Shown: in pieces, positions 34,905-45,332 of the stretch
Layout of the letters: every line of letters begins with the position of its first letter
Position numbering within the stretch: position 1 is the stretch's first letter
Program-made: the position numbers and the translations under genes
The notes under the pieces: generated by a model
Database searches by the model: none
The model's input: the letters and a program-made list of their open reading frames with translations, nothing else
Told to the model about the DNA's origin: nothing
DNA from: Nonomuraea indica
GTDB lineage: Bacteria > Actinomycetota > Actinomycetes > Streptosporangiales > Streptosporangiaceae
DNA length: 64,000 bases
Direction of reading: 5' to 3'
NCBI RefSeq assembly: GCF_002850745.1
Contig: NZ_KZ559467.1
Span: forward strand, 743,962-807,961

Positions 34905-36512
34905 ATGGCCAACCCGAAGACGGTCGAGGCGCCGTCGTCGCCGGAGCCGGACCAAGCGCGATCCGGGGGCAATCCGTGGCTGGTGCTGCTGGCGGTCAGC
35001 CTCGGCGTCATCATGGTGATGCTCGACGGCACCGTGGTCGGCATCGCCAACCCGGTCATCCAGCAGGACCTGGGCGCCTCGCTGGCCGACCTGCAGTGGG
35101 TGACCAGCGGCTACCTGCTGGCGCTGGCGGTCTTTCTGATCACCGCCGGCAAGCTGGGTGACCTGTTCGGGCACAAGCGGGTGTTCCTGATCGGCGTCGC
35201 GGGCTTCGCGGTGACGTCGGTGGGCATCGGCCTCAGCCAGGAGCTGGCCGACGTGATCCCCGGTCTGTCGCCGGTGGGCGCTCTGATCGCGCTGCGCGTC
35301 CTGCAGGGCCTGTTCGGCGCGCTGCTCCAGCCGGCCGCGCTGGCGCTGCTGCGCGGCGCGTTCCCGGGCGAGAAGCTCAACCAGGCGATGGGCGCCTGGG
35401 GCGCCATCATCGGCCTGTCCAGCGCCGCCGGCCCGATCGTGGGCGGCCTGCTCGTCGAGAAGGTCAGCTGGGAGTCCGTCTTCTTCATCAACGCCCCGGT
35501 CGGCATCATCGCGCTGGTGATGGGCCTGGTCATCATCAAGGACCGGCGCTCGCAGACGCTCGCCCGGATCGACTGGCCCGGGGTGGTGCTGCTGTCGGGC
35601 GCGATGTTCGCCCTCGTGTGGTCGATCATCAAGGCCCCCGAGTGGGGCTGGGGCGACACCAAGACGATCGGCTTCCTGGCCGGCTTCGCCGTGCTGATCG
35701 CCGCGTTCATCTTCTGGCAGTCCAGGGCCAGGCAGCCGCTGGTGCCGCTCTCGCTGTTCAGGAACGTGTCGATCTCCATCGGCACCGTGCTGATGATGAT
35801 GGTCGCGTTCGCCATGTTCGGCGCGATGTTCTTCCTGGGCTTCTTCTTCCAGGGCGTCCACGGCCTGAGCCCGCTCGACGCCGGCCTGCGCATGCTGCCG
35901 ATGAGCGCGGGCATGATCGTGGCCTCGCCGCTGGCCGGCATGCTGATCGGCAAGCTCGGCCCGAAGATCACGATGGCGGTCGGCCTGGTGATCACGGCCG
36001 GCTCGATGTTCCTCATGTCGCAGCTCAGCATCGACGCCACGTTCGTCGAGACCGCCATCCCGTTCGTGCTGCTCGCCTTCGGCATGTCGCCGGTGTTCGT
36101 CGGCGCCACCGAGATCATCGTCGGCAACGCGCCCCTCGAGCTCAGCGGCGTCGCCGGTGGCGTGCAGCAGTCGGCCATGCAGGTCGGCGGCGCGCTCGGC
36201 ACCGCCATCCTCGGCGCCGTCATGGCCGCCGAGATCTCCAGCAAGCTGCCCGGCTACCTCGGCCCCGCGGCCCAGGGCATCCCGGCGGAGCAGCTGTCGC
36301 TGCTGGAGAAGGCCGCCGCGTTCGGCGGGCTGCCGGCCGGCACGCCGCAACAGCTCAGAGACCTGGTCGGCCCGGCCGTGAACAACGCGTTCATGGACGG
36401 CATGCATCTGGCGTTCCTGGTGAGCACCGGCATCGCGCTGCTCACCGCCGCGCTGACGCTGTTCGTCAAGGCGGGCCGCAAGGCGGAGGGCGCCCCGGTC
36501 CACATGGGTTGA
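34905..36512 (+). CDS. DHA2 (EmrB/QacA-type) MFS multidrug exporter
   Basis: A 535-residue drug:H+ antiporter with about 14 transmembrane helices. It has the motif LDGTVVGIANPVIQQDLG in helix 1, QWVTSGYLLALAVFL, the loop motif GKLGDLFGHKRVF, and motif C AAGPIVGGLL. The start ATG 34905 follows GAGGGGGA. It is under probable control of the divergent TetR gene. Substrate unknown; such pumps expel toxic organic compounds or self-made antibiotics. Confidence 0.92.
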   Translation: MANPKTVEAPSSPEPDQARSGGNPWLVLLAVSLGVIMVMLDGTVVGIANPVIQQDLGASLADLQWVTSGYLLALAVFLITAGKLGDLFGHKRVFLIGVAGFAVTSVGIGLSQELADVIPGLSPVGALIALRVLQGLFGALLQPAALALLRGAFPGEKLNQAMGAWGAIIGLSSAAGPIVGGLLVEKVSWESVFFINAPVGIIALVMGLVIIKDRRSQTLARIDWPGVVLLSGAMFALVWSIIKAPEWGWGDTKTIGFLAGFAVLIAAFIFWQSRARQPLVPLSLFRNVSISIGTVLMMMVAFAMFGAMFFLGFFFQGVHGLSPLDAGLRMLPMSAGMIVASPLAGMLIGKLGPKITMAVGLVITAGSMFLMSQLSIDATFVETAIPFVLLAFGMSPVFVGATEIIVGNAPLELSGVAGGVQQSAMQVGGALGTAILGAVMAAEISSKLPGYLGPAAQGIPAEQLSLLEKAAAFGGLPAGTPQQLRDLVGPAVNNAFMDGMHLAFLVSTGIALLTAALTLFVKAGRKAEGAPVHMG

Positions 36513-36524
36513 TCCCGATCCCAC

Positions 36525-36562
36525 CCGTACGGCCCTCGTCCCGCGTGGCGAGGGCCGTACGG
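36525..36562. terminator. strong hairpin terminator after the efflux gene
   Basis: A 14-bp perfect stem CCGTACGGCCCTCG/CGAGGGCCGTACGG with a 10-nt loop, 12 bp after the stop codon. There is no long T run, as often in actinomycetes. Confidence 0.7.
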
Positions 36563-36601
36563 CTGTTCCGGGGCCTCAGGGAAGGCACCCCGACGCGGGC
36601 A

Positions 36602-36607
36602 TAGACT
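36602..36607 (+). promoter_or_regulatory. -10 box of a leaderless promoter (DUF3039 gene)
   Basis: TAGACT is followed by 7 nt and GTG 36615. Confidence 0.45.
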
Positions 36608-36614
36608 CTGTGGG

Positions 36615-36875
36615 GTGAGCACGAAGATCCTTCCCGAGCAGGAAACTACGCCTCGGACGTCGCACGGCGACGGCGACCACGAGCGGTTCTCGCACTACGC
36701 CGACAAGCACAAGATCACCGAGAGCATGGTGACCGGCACGCCGATCCGCGCCCTGTGCGGCAAGGTCTGGGTGCCCAGCCGTGACCCGAAGAAATACCCG
36801 GTCTGCCCCGAGTGCAAAGAGATCTACGCGGGCCTGCCCAAGGGCGGCGGCGAGGGCGACAACGGCAAGCAGTGA
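36615..36875 (+). CDS. DUF3039 family small protein
   Basis: An 86-residue actinobacterial protein of the DUF3039 family. The conserved core includes HERFSHYADKHKI, ALCGKVWVPSRDPKKYPVCP and CKEIY; three cysteines (LCG, VCPEC) suggest a zinc-knuckle. Function unknown. The start is GTG 36615, probably leaderless. Confidence 0.88.
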   Translation: MSTKILPEQETTPRTSHGDGDHERFSHYADKHKITESMVTGTPIRALCGKVWVPSRDPKKYPVCPECKEIYAGLPKGGGEGDNGKQ

Positions 36876-36909
36876 GTGTTGCTGCCGGGTGATCCCCGCA
36901 AGGAGCGTT

Positions 36910-36939
36910 ACGGTCTGTAGTCAGTCTCGCTCAGACCGT
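36910..36939. promoter_or_regulatory. inverted repeat before the metalloprotease gene
   Basis: ACGGTCTG-N14-CAGACCGT, an 8-bp perfect inverted repeat between the DUF3039 and metalloprotease genes. It could be an operator or a terminator; the sequence does not decide. Confidence 0.35.
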
Positions 36940-36953
36940 CACGGGGGATCCGC

Positions 36954-37946
36954 ATGGCCCGGCGCGTCACCGCCGTCTCGTTGGCATGCCTGCTCGCGGC
37001 CGGGCTCACACCGCCGCTCCAGCTCCACGCCGTCGCGACGGCGAGCGCGGGCTGCGCGGCACCGCCCGGCACACCTCCCCCCTCCCCGCACGCCGGGGGA
37101 CGGCCCGCCCGGCACGACGCCCATGCCGAGGCCCATGACCCTGCCCACCCGCATGTCCTGCGGCTCGGCCCCGAGCCGCGCACGCCCTACCCGCACGACG
37201 TGGGCCGGGTCCTGGCCGAGCTGGACAAGCGGCTGCAGGGCCGCGAGCCCCCCGCCCGCGTCACGGTGCCCGTTTGGGTGCACATCCTCACCGACGGCGC
37301 CGTCGGGGCCTCGACGGCGAGCGTGACCGCCCAGCTCGGCACCCTGCGGGCCGCCTACGGCGGGAGCCTCGGCGGCGCCGCCACCGGGGTCGGCTTCCGC
37401 CTCGCCGGCGCCCAGGTCGTCCGCCACGCCGGCTGGTTCACCGACCCGATGGGGCACGAGGAGGAGATGAAGGCCGCCCTGCGCAAGGGCGGCCCCGAGA
37501 CGCTGAACCTCTACCTCGCCCAGCTCGACGGCCAGGTGCTCGGCTTCTCCACCTACCCCTACTGGTACCGGGACAGCCCCCGGCTCGACGGTGTCGTCAT
37601 CGACTGGCGCACCCTGCCCGGCGGCGCGCTCGCCAACTACAACCGCGGCTACACCGGGGTCCACGAGATCGGCCACTGGCTCGGCCTGTTCCACACCTTC
37701 GAGAACGGCTGCCAGAGCCCCGGCGACGGCGTCGCCGACACCGCGCCGGCCGCCCGGCCCGCCCAGGGCTGCCCCGGCGGGGGCAAGGACACCTGCCCGC
37801 AGGCGGGCCGCGACCCCGTGCACAACTTCATGGACTACGCCCACGACCGCTGCATGTCCGAGTTCACCCGCGGCCAGGGGGAGCGCATGCGCGAGATGTG
37901 GGTCGTCTACCGCGACCGCGACGCGGCCGCCTCCGCCTCCAGGTGA
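36954..37946 (+). CDS. secreted M43 (pappalysin-type) zinc metalloprotease
   Basis: A 330-residue exported metallopeptidase. The signal peptide (VTAVSLACLLAAGL) ends near residue 25-32; a His/Pro-rich propeptide-like segment follows. The catalytic domain has the extended zinc motif HEIGHWLGLFH with ligands H237, H241 and H247, the downstream disulfide-rich stretch typical of M43B, and the Met-turn NFMDY. This set identifies cytophagalysin/pappalysin-like proteases. Start ATG 36954. It is transcribed toward an MFS gene with a 27-bp gap. Confidence 0.92.
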   Translation: MARRVTAVSLACLLAAGLTPPLQLHAVATASAGCAAPPGTPPPSPHAGGRPARHDAHAEAHDPAHPHVLRLGPEPRTPYPHDVGRVLAELDKRLQGREPPARVTVPVWVHILTDGAVGASTASVTAQLGTLRAAYGGSLGGAATGVGFRLAGAQVVRHAGWFTDPMGHEEEMKAALRKGGPETLNLYLAQLDGQVLGFSTYPYWYRDSPRLDGVVIDWRTLPGGALANYNRGYTGVHEIGHWLGLFHTFENGCQSPGDGVADTAPAARPAQGCPGGGKDTCPQAGRDPVHNFMDYAHDRCMSEFTRGQGERMREMWVVYRDRDAAASASR

Positions 37947-37961
37947 CGCCAGGGCGCCCCC

Positions 37962-37967
37962 TAGGAT
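37962..37967 (+). promoter_or_regulatory. -10 box of a leaderless promoter (MFS gene)
   Basis: TAGGAT is followed by 6 nt and GTG 37974. Confidence 0.5.
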
Positions 37968-37973
37968 GTCGGA

Positions 37974-39362
37974 GTGACAGCACCGAAGGCTCTCGACACT
38001 CCGTACGCACCCCCTGGCATCCTCAGCGCCCCCTACCGCGCGGCGACCATCGGCATCCTGCTCGTCGTCACGCTGATCGCCTTCGAGGGCATGTCCGTCA
38101 GCGTCGTCATGCCGGTGGTGTCGAAGCAACTGCAGGCCCTGGACCTGTACGGGCTGAGCTTCTCGGCCTTCCTCATCGCCAGCCTGTTCGCCAACGTGGT
38201 GTCCGGCGTGTGGGCCGACCGGCGCGGCTACCCGGTCCCGTTCCTGCTCGGCGTGGTGCTCTTCGCGGCCGGCATGGGGCTGGCCGGCGCGGCGACGGGC
38301 AAGGAGCTGTTCCTGCTGGCGCGGGCCGTCCAGGGACTCGGAGCCGGTTTCGCGATCGTGGCCATCTACGTGATGATCGCCCGGGTGTACCCGGCGGAGG
38401 TACGGCCCAAGGCGTTCGCGGCGCTGTCGGCGGCCTGGGTGGTGCCCGCCATGGTCGGCCCGGCCGTGGCCGGGCTCGTCGCCGACGCGTGGGGCTGGCG
38501 GTGGGTGTTCTACGGCATCATCCCGCTCGTGATCCCGGCCCTGGTGATGCTGGTCCCCGCGCTCAGACGCCGTCCCGAGGGCGAGGAGGCGAGGCCGTCG
38601 AGCGGGCCGCGCTCGCGCCCGGTGGCCATGACGGCCGCCGCGGCCGCCGCGGCGGTGGGCGGCGGCGCCCTGCTGTACGGCGTGGACAAGCTGCACGTGG
38701 CCGCGGCGCCGAGCGCCGCCGCCGTGGCCGTCGGCGGCGCCCTCCTGCTGTACGGGCTCGTCCGGCTGCTCCCGCCCGGCGCGCTGCGCTTCCACCGGGG
38801 GCTGCCCACGACCGTCATGATGCGGGGGCTGTTCTCGGCCGGGTTCTTCGGCGTGAACATGTTCATCCCGCTGGCGCTCCAGTCCGTCAAGGGCTTCGAC
38901 CCCACGGCCGCCGGCATCGCGCTCACCACCGGCGCGCTCGGCTGGTCCACGGGCTCCTATCTGCAGAGCAGGCGCACCGCGGAGCCGTACCGCCGGATAC
39001 GGCTGGGCGCCGCCTGCGTCACGGCGGGCATCCTCGTGGCGCTGCTGTCCGCCCTGCCCGGCGTCACCGGCTGGATCGCGGTGCCGGCGTGGATCGTGGC
39101 CGGGTTCGGCATGGGCCTGGGCATGACCACGGTCAGCGTCACCGCGCTCAGGCAGTCGCCCGCCAACGAGCAGGGCGCCAACAGCGCGGCCCTGGCGGTG
39201 ACGGACATGCTCGGCTCCGGGCTGGCCGTCGGCATCGGCGGCGCGCTGATCAACCTCATCGGCCACAGCCCCACTCAGATCGCCCGCGGCTTCGTCGTCA
39301 TCTGCCTCCTCATGGCCGCCGTCGCCCTCGCCACCACCCTGCTCGCCCAGCGCGTCCGCTAG
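37974..39362 (+). CDS. MFS transporter
   Basis: A 462-residue major facilitator with about 14 predicted helices. It begins near APYRAATIGILLVVTLIAFEGMSVSVVMP, with the cytoplasmic loop motif GVWADRRGYPVPF and MVGPAVAGLVADAWGWRWVF. An Ala-rich stretch (AAAAAAAVGGGALL) in the central helices is unusual but in frame. Substrate unknown. It probably has its own leaderless promoter, separate from the protease gene. Confidence 0.88.
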   Translation: MTAPKALDTPYAPPGILSAPYRAATIGILLVVTLIAFEGMSVSVVMPVVSKQLQALDLYGLSFSAFLIASLFANVVSGVWADRRGYPVPFLLGVVLFAAGMGLAGAATGKELFLLARAVQGLGAGFAIVAIYVMIARVYPAEVRPKAFAALSAAWVVPAMVGPAVAGLVADAWGWRWVFYGIIPLVIPALVMLVPALRRRPEGEEARPSSGPRSRPVAMTAAAAAAAVGGGALLYGVDKLHVAAAPSAAAVAVGGALLLYGLVRLLPPGALRFHRGLPTTVMMRGLFSAGFFGVNMFIPLALQSVKGFDPTAAGIALTTGALGWSTGSYLQSRRTAEPYRRIRLGAACVTAGILVALLSALPGVTGWIAVPAWIVAGFGMGLGMTTVSVTALRQSPANEQGANSAALAVTDMLGSGLAVGIGGALINLIGHSPTQIARGFVVICLLMAAVALATTLLAQRVR

Positions 39363-39478
39363 CACCTCCGTCCCCGCCGGCGGGCCCGCGAGAGCGATTA
39401 CGCATCTCCCGTCCCAGCCGTCACAGATCTCCGGATGAGCGCCGCCAGGAGTGATAGGACAGCGGGCAAGGAGGCGCC

Positions 39479-40939
<1,461 letters not shown>

Positions 40940-41002
40940 GCGACCAGCCGCCCATAGCACGCAAGGATGACCTTGGCCAGGATCCCCGTTGCACGGCACG
41001 TC

Positions 41003-41030
41003 TTGTCGGTGCCCCCGATTACCCTAGGGT
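41003..41030 (+). promoter_or_regulatory. promoter of the helicase gene
   Basis: TTGTCG (41003-41008) and TAGGGT (41025-41030), 16-bp spacer, followed by a leader of about 36 nt with AGAGGTG before GTG 41073. Confidence 0.45.
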
Positions 41031-41072
41031 CACTGTGAGAGAGCGAAGCACACGAACCCCAGAGGTGATGCG

Positions 41073-42824
41073 GTGAGCACGTTCGCCGCATCCCACCTGT
41101 CGCCTTCCTATCCCGACCGCGCCGCATGGGGCACCGCCCCCAAGCTGCGGGCGTGGCAGCAGGAGGCGTTCGACCTCTATTCCAGGCACGAGCCCCGTGA
41201 CTTCCTCACCGTGGCGACCCCGGGCGCGGGCAAGACGACCTACGCCCTGCGCATCGCCAGCGACCTGCTCGACCGCGGGGTGATCCGGGCGATCACCATC
41301 GTCACCCCGACCGAGCATCTCAAGCGTCAGTGGGCCGACGCCGCCGGGCGGGTCGGCATCGGCATCGACCCCGAGTTCAAGAACAGCCAGGGCACCACCT
41401 CCCGCGACTACACCGGCGTCGCGGTCACCTACGCCCAGGTCGCCATGCACCCGGCCCTGCACCGGGCGCGCACCGAGGCGCGCAAGACGCTGGTCATCTT
41501 CGACGAGATCCACCACGCGGGCGACGCCAAGTCGTGGGGCGACGGCATCCGCGAGGCGTTCGAGCCGGCGGCCCGCAGGCTCCAGCTCACCGGCACGCCG
41601 TTCCGCTCCGACGACAACCCGATCCCGTTCGTCGGCTACCAGGAGGACGCCGAGGGATTCAAGCGCAGCGTCGCCGACTACTCCTACGGCTACGGCCCGG
41701 CGCTCGACGACGGCGTGGTCCGTCCGGTGATCTTCCTCGCCTACTCCGGCGAGATGAAGTGGCGCACCCGCGCCGGTGACGAGATCGCCGCCACGCTCGG
41801 CACTCCGCTCACCAAGGATCAGCTCTCCCAGGCCTGGCGCGCCGCGCTCGACCCCAAGGGCGACTGGATCCGCCAGGTCATGCAGGCGGCCGACCGCCGC
41901 CTGACCGAGGTGCGGCGCGGCGTGCCCGACGCCGGCGGCCTGGTCATCGCGACCGACCACGAGGCGGCCCGCGCCTACGCCCGCCACCTGCGCAACATCA
42001 CCGGCGAGGGCGCCACGGTCGTGCTGTCCGACGACCCGGGCGCGTCCAAGAAGATCAAGGCGTTCGCCGCCTCCCAGGACCGCTGGCTGGTCGCGGTGCG
42101 CATGGTGTCGGAGGGCGTCGACATCCCGCGCCTGTGCGTGGGCGTCTACGCCACCTCGACCTCCACGCCGCTGTTCTTCGCCCAGGCCGTGGGGCGGTTC
42201 GTACGGGCGCGCAAGCGCGGCGAGACCGCCTCCGTCTTCCTCCCCTCGGTGCCGACCCTGATGGGCCTGGCCAACGAGATGGAGGTGGAGCGCGACCACG
42301 TGCTCAACCGCAGGCCGCCCGAGGACGGGCTCGACGACAGTCTCCTGGAGCAGGCCAACCGCAAGCAGGACAACCCCGACGTCGTCGGCGACGAGCTCCC
42401 GTTCGAGACCATGGAGACGACGGCCACCTTCGACCGGGTGCTGTTCGACGGCGGCGAGTTCGGCACCGGCGCCGAGGTGGGGTCCGCCGAGGAGGAGGAC
42501 TTCCTCGGCCTGCCCGGCCTGCTGGAGCCCGACCAGGTCGCCACCCTGCTGCGCAAACGGCAGTCCGAGCAGCAGGCGGCCCGGCGCAAGAAGGCCGACG
42601 AGCCCGCCGAGGAGCGGCTGGCCCCGCACGAGCGGATCGCCGAGCTGCGACGCGAGCTCAACGGCCTGGTCGGCGCCTGGAACCACCGCACCGGGCAGCC
42701 GCACGGCGTCATCCACTCGGAGCTGCGCCGCGCCTGCGGCGGACCGCCGATCGCGCAGGCCACCGCCGAGCAGATCCAGGAACGCATCGACAAGATCCGC
42801 CAGTGGGCCACCCAGCGGCGGTGA
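41073..42824 (+). CDS. DEAD/DEAH-box superfamily 2 helicase
   Basis: A 583-residue SF2 ATPase. Motif I is TPGAGKTTYALRIA, motif Ia VTPTEHLKRQW, motif II DEIHH, motif III LTGTPFR, and motif VI in QAVGRFVRARKRGE; the second RecA fold has VSEGVDIPRL. The C-terminal 150 residues are charged and unique, with a helix around AHERIAELRRELNGLVGAW. It is similar to type III restriction/UvsW-like helicases, but no methylase or nuclease is adjacent, and it is conserved in actinobacteria as a stand-alone gene. Likely role in DNA or RNA remodelling. Confidence 0.9.
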   Translation: MSTFAASHLSPSYPDRAAWGTAPKLRAWQQEAFDLYSRHEPRDFLTVATPGAGKTTYALRIASDLLDRGVIRAITIVTPTEHLKRQWADAAGRVGIGIDPEFKNSQGTTSRDYTGVAVTYAQVAMHPALHRARTEARKTLVIFDEIHHAGDAKSWGDGIREAFEPAARRLQLTGTPFRSDDNPIPFVGYQEDAEGFKRSVADYSYGYGPALDDGVVRPVIFLAYSGEMKWRTRAGDEIAATLGTPLTKDQLSQAWRAALDPKGDWIRQVMQAADRRLTEVRRGVPDAGGLVIATDHEAARAYARHLRNITGEGATVVLSDDPGASKKIKAFAASQDRWLVAVRMVSEGVDIPRLCVGVYATSTSTPLFFAQAVGRFVRARKRGETASVFLPSVPTLMGLANEMEVERDHVLNRRPPEDGLDDSLLEQANRKQDNPDVVGDELPFETMETTATFDRVLFDGGEFGTGAEVGSAEEEDFLGLPGLLEPDQVATLLRKRQSEQQAARRKKADEPAEERLAPHERIAELRRELNGLVGAWNHRTGQPHGVIHSELRRACGGPPIAQATAEQIQERIDKIRQWATQRR

Positions 42825-42936
42825 TGTCCCGGCCGGGGTCGCGTTTGGTCACAAGCCTGTGACCTTTCGTTAGCCGGGCGTCCGGACCGGCAACATCTCC
42901 CTTGGCTGGATCTCGCTGCGCGGAGGGGTTGCACCC

Positions 42937-43311
42937 ATGTCCTACGGGGCCACCGGCAAGTCGGCGCTCGTCGTGACCTCCGGAGTCTTCCAGCACTGCC
43001 TGATCCTGCGGCTGGAGGGCGAGCTCGACGTCGACGCGGTCCCGCTGCTGCGCGGGCATCTGCGCCGGGCCTGGGAGCAGCCCGCGACCCCGTTCATGAT
43101 CATGGATCTGCGCGAGGTCGCCTTCTGCGACTCCGTGGGCATGAGCGAGCTCGTCACCGTGCTGCAGCGGTGCGAGAGGCGGGGCACCAGGCTGCTGCTG
43201 GGCGGCGTGCAGGGAGTGGTCTCCCGGGTGCTGTCGATCACGGGGCTGCGCAACGCGTTCGACGTGTACGACGACTTCGACGACGCCGTCCGCTACGCCA
43301 TGACCGCCTGA
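42937..43311 (+). CDS. STAS-domain anti-sigma factor antagonist
   Basis: A 124-residue STAS domain protein. It has ILRLEGELDVDAVPLLRGHL in the first half and the phosphorylation loop AFCDSVGMSELV, with a Ser as usual in SpoIIAA/RsbV. It is the second such protein in the window; no sigma factor or anti-sigma kinase is adjacent. Start ATG 42937 is preceded by GGAGGGG. Confidence 0.9.
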   Translation: MSYGATGKSALVVTSGVFQHCLILRLEGELDVDAVPLLRGHLRRAWEQPATPFMIMDLREVAFCDSVGMSELVTVLQRCERRGTRLLLGGVQGVVSRVLSITGLRNAFDVYDDFDDAVRYAMTA

Positions 43312-43349
43312 CGGCCCGCACGGGCGGTCGCCGTCCCGGGCGCCCGGGG

Positions 43350-43907
43350 TCAGGCGTGCGGGGCGGAGTCGCGGCCTGGCTCCGCAGCCCCGGGGCGCGG
43401 GCCGGGGATGCGGTGACCGGTGCGGCCGTCCACCGCGACGTACCCGCCGCCGCGACCGGGCCGCGAGCCGAGCGGGATCCGCAGCGACGCCTCGTCCCCG
43501 TCCACGCGCACGGGCAGCACCCGCGCCCCCTCCCGCGCACCACCCGCAGGCCCCTCGTGCAGCCAGACCCGCAGCCGCCTGCCGTCGTGCCGCACCACCA
43601 CCTCGGCCGTCGGGCACTCGCCGGGCACGGCGCGCCAGGACACGGTCAGCGCCGCCCCGTGCCCGCTCAGCGCCGCGCTCTCGGGCGACGGATCCCGCTC
43701 CGCGCACCCCGTCACCGGCTCGGGCACGCTCTCGCGCGCCACGGCCACCTCCGGCATCCGCTCGGGAGGCAGCGCCACCGTCGCGCCCTCCAGCAGCGCC
43801 AGCACCACGACCGCGCCCGTACGCGCCAGGACCCGGCCGCGGACGAGGAGCCAGAGCGCGAGCGGCCCGAGCGACAGCCAGGCCAGGCCGAGGCAGACGG
43901 TGAGCAT
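43350..43907 (-). CDS. small membrane protein of unknown function
   Basis: A 185-residue protein (190 if ATG 43922 is used). There are two N-terminal hydrophobic helices (about 1-20 and 28-46) and a soluble, Arg/Gly-rich domain with two cysteines (VTGCAER, PGECPTAEVVV). No family is recognised. ATG 43907 has a GAGG ribosome site 7 nt upstream; 43922 has none but lies just beside a palindrome (43929-43946). Confidence 0.62.
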   Translation of the reverse strand: MLTVCLGLAWLSLGPLALWLLVRGRVLARTGAVVVLALLEGATVALPPERMPEVAVARESVPEPVTGCAERDPSPESAALSGHGAALTVSWRAVPGECPTAEVVVRHDGRRLRVWLHEGPAGGAREGARVLPVRVDGDEASLRIPLGSRPGRGGGYVAVDGRTGHRIPGPRPGAAEPGRDSAPHA

Positions 43908-43928
43908 GAGAAGACCTCGCATACGGGT

Positions 43929-43946
43929 GGAGAGTTGTGACTCTCC
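43929..43946. promoter_or_regulatory. perfect 7-bp palindrome GGAGAGT-N4-ACTCTCC
   Basis: It lies in the divergent region between the small membrane protein and the VapBC-type operon, 6-21 bp from the possible starts of the former. It could be an operator or a 5'-UTR hairpin. Confidence 0.4.
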
Positions 43947-44053
43947 GTGTTACTTCTGTCCCGGAGCGCTGGGGGCGCCGTTGACGATCACATGGACAGA
44001 GTGTTGCATGGCGTTCACCTACAGTGAGAGGCGGGGTCCAGGGGACGCCGCGT

Positions 44054-44059
44054 TACCGT
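44054..44059 (+). promoter_or_regulatory. -10 box of a leaderless promoter (toxin-antitoxin operon)
   Basis: TACCGT is followed by 6 nt and GTG 44066. Confidence 0.5.
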
Positions 44060-44065
44060 GGAAAG

Positions 44066-44311
44066 GTGCCTGACGTGAGCCTGTATCTTCCCGAGGACAT
44101 CAAGCACCGGGTCGCCGAGGCGGCCCGGTGGCACGGGATGACCGAGGACGACTACATGCGCGAGGCGATCACTCGCGCGGTGAGCCAGGAGCTCATCGGC
44201 GAACGCCCCCGCCCGAGGCTCCCGCTGTTCGACTTGGGCGGCGAGCCGCTCACGGCCGAGCGCATCGACGAGATCCTCGAAGAGGGCTTCGGAAAGGACG
44301 GGCTCGCCTGA
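44066..44311 (+). CDS. VapB-like ribbon-helix-helix antitoxin
   Basis: An 81-residue protein. The N-terminal ribbon-helix-helix DNA-binding fold is VSLYLPEDIKHRVAEAA plus YMREAITRAVSQEL. The C-terminal half (LFDLGGEPLTAERIDEIL) should neutralise the toxin. The TGATG overlap with the PIN toxin gene gives translational coupling. Leaderless GTG 44066 is chosen; a GTG at 44075 with GGAAAGG upstream is the alternative. It probably represses its own operon, as VapB proteins do. Confidence 0.86.
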   Translation: MPDVSLYLPEDIKHRVAEAARWHGMTEDDYMREAITRAVSQELIGERPRPRLPLFDLGGEPLTAERIDEILEEGFGKDGLA

Positions 44312-44733
44312 TGCTCGTCCTCGACACCAGCGGCCTGCTCGCCGCCATCGGCCCCGACCAGCCGCACCACAAGGAAGCACGTCGCGTGCTGGAGTCGGAA
44401 AGGGGACCGCTCCTGCTGTCCCCTTTCGTGCTGGCCGAGACGGACTACATGGTCCTGACCCGGGTCGGGGTCCACCGGGAGCTCGAGTTCCTCCGCGACA
44501 TCGGGGAGGGAGGTTATGAGCTGGTCGGCATGTCGTCGCACGATGTGTCGAGGGCGGCCGACCTCGTCGCCCGCTACGCGGGCATGAAGGTCGGGATCAC
44601 CGATGCGTCAGTGGCGTTGGTCGCGGCGCGGCATCGCACGACGCGGGTGCTCACGCTCGACCATCGCCACTTCCGGACGATGAAGCCGCTCTGGGGCGAC
44701 ACCTTCACGGTGTTGCCCGCCGACGACGGCTGA
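44311..44733 (+). CDS. PIN-domain ribonuclease toxin (VapC family)
   Basis: A 140-residue PIN nuclease. All four acidic active-site residues are present: D5 (VLDTSG), E43 (LAETDY), D98 (GITDASV) and D117 (TLDHRHF), so the Mg-dependent RNase should be active. VapC toxins cut tRNA or rRNA when the antitoxin is degraded; the target here is unknown. It is coupled to the antitoxin and convergent with the nicotinamidase gene 14 bp away. Confidence 0.92.
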   Translation: MLVLDTSGLLAAIGPDQPHHKEARRVLESERGPLLLSPFVLAETDYMVLTRVGVHRELEFLRDIGEGGYELVGMSSHDVSRAADLVARYAGMKVGITDASVALVAARHRTTRVLTLDHRHFRTMKPLWGDTFTVLPADDG

Positions 44734-44747
44734 CGGGAGGCGGGGCG

Positions 44748-45317
44748 TCAGCCGACCATGGGGGCGCCGCGCAGGGTGGCGCCGGCGGCGTCGAGCTCGG
44801 CGACCGTCGCGTTGGTCGTGTGGCGGGCCACGCCCGCCGTCAGGTCGAGCAGCACCCGCACGGCCAGTCCGTTCTTGACCGCGTCGAGGGCCGTCGCCCG
44901 GACGCAGTAGTCGGTGGCGATGCCCACCACGTCCACCTCGTGCACCCGCCGCTCGTGCAGCCACGCGGCCAGGGAGACGCCGTCGCCCGACGTCCCCTCG
45001 AACCCGCTGTAGGCGGCCTCGTGGGCGCCCTTGCTGAAGATCTCCTCGACCGCGGCGACGTCGAGCCCCGGATGGAAGTCGGCGCCGGGCGTGCCCGCGA
45101 CGCAGTGCGCCGGCCAGCTCCGGGAGTAGTCGGGGTGGTCGGAGAAGTGGTCACCCGGGTCGACGTGGTAGTCGCGGGTGGCCACGACGTGGTCGTAGTC
45201 GTGGGTGGCCACGTGGCGGGTGATCGCGGCCGCGACCTCCGCGCCGCCCGCGACGGCCAGGCTGCCGCCCTCGCAGAAGTCGTTCTGCACGTCGACGATG
45301 ATCAGCGCACTGCCCAT
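44748..45317 (-). CDS. pncA: nicotinamidase / isochorismatase family hydrolase
   Basis: A 189-residue amidohydrolase that converts nicotinamide to nicotinate. The catalytic triad is visible: Asp in LIIVDVQNDFCEGGSL, Lys in FSKGAHEAAYSGFEG and Cys in GIATDYCVRATALDA; the metal ligands fall in DYHVDPGDHFSDH. It starts 15 nt after the pncB stop, so the two form a salvage operon giving nicotinate, then nicotinate mononucleotide. ATG 45317 is preferred; GTG 45326 is possible. The symbol is assigned from motif and context. Confidence 0.9.
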   Translation of the reverse strand: MGSALIIVDVQNDFCEGGSLAVAGGAEVAAAITRHVATHDYDHVVATRDYHVDPGDHFSDHPDYSRSWPAHCVAGTPGADFHPGLDVAAVEEIFSKGAHEAAYSGFEGTSGDGVSLAAWLHERRVHEVDVVGIATDYCVRATALDAVKNGLAVRVLLDLTAGVARHTTNATVAELDAAGATLRGAPMVG

Positions 45318-45332
45318 GAGGATCACGATACG

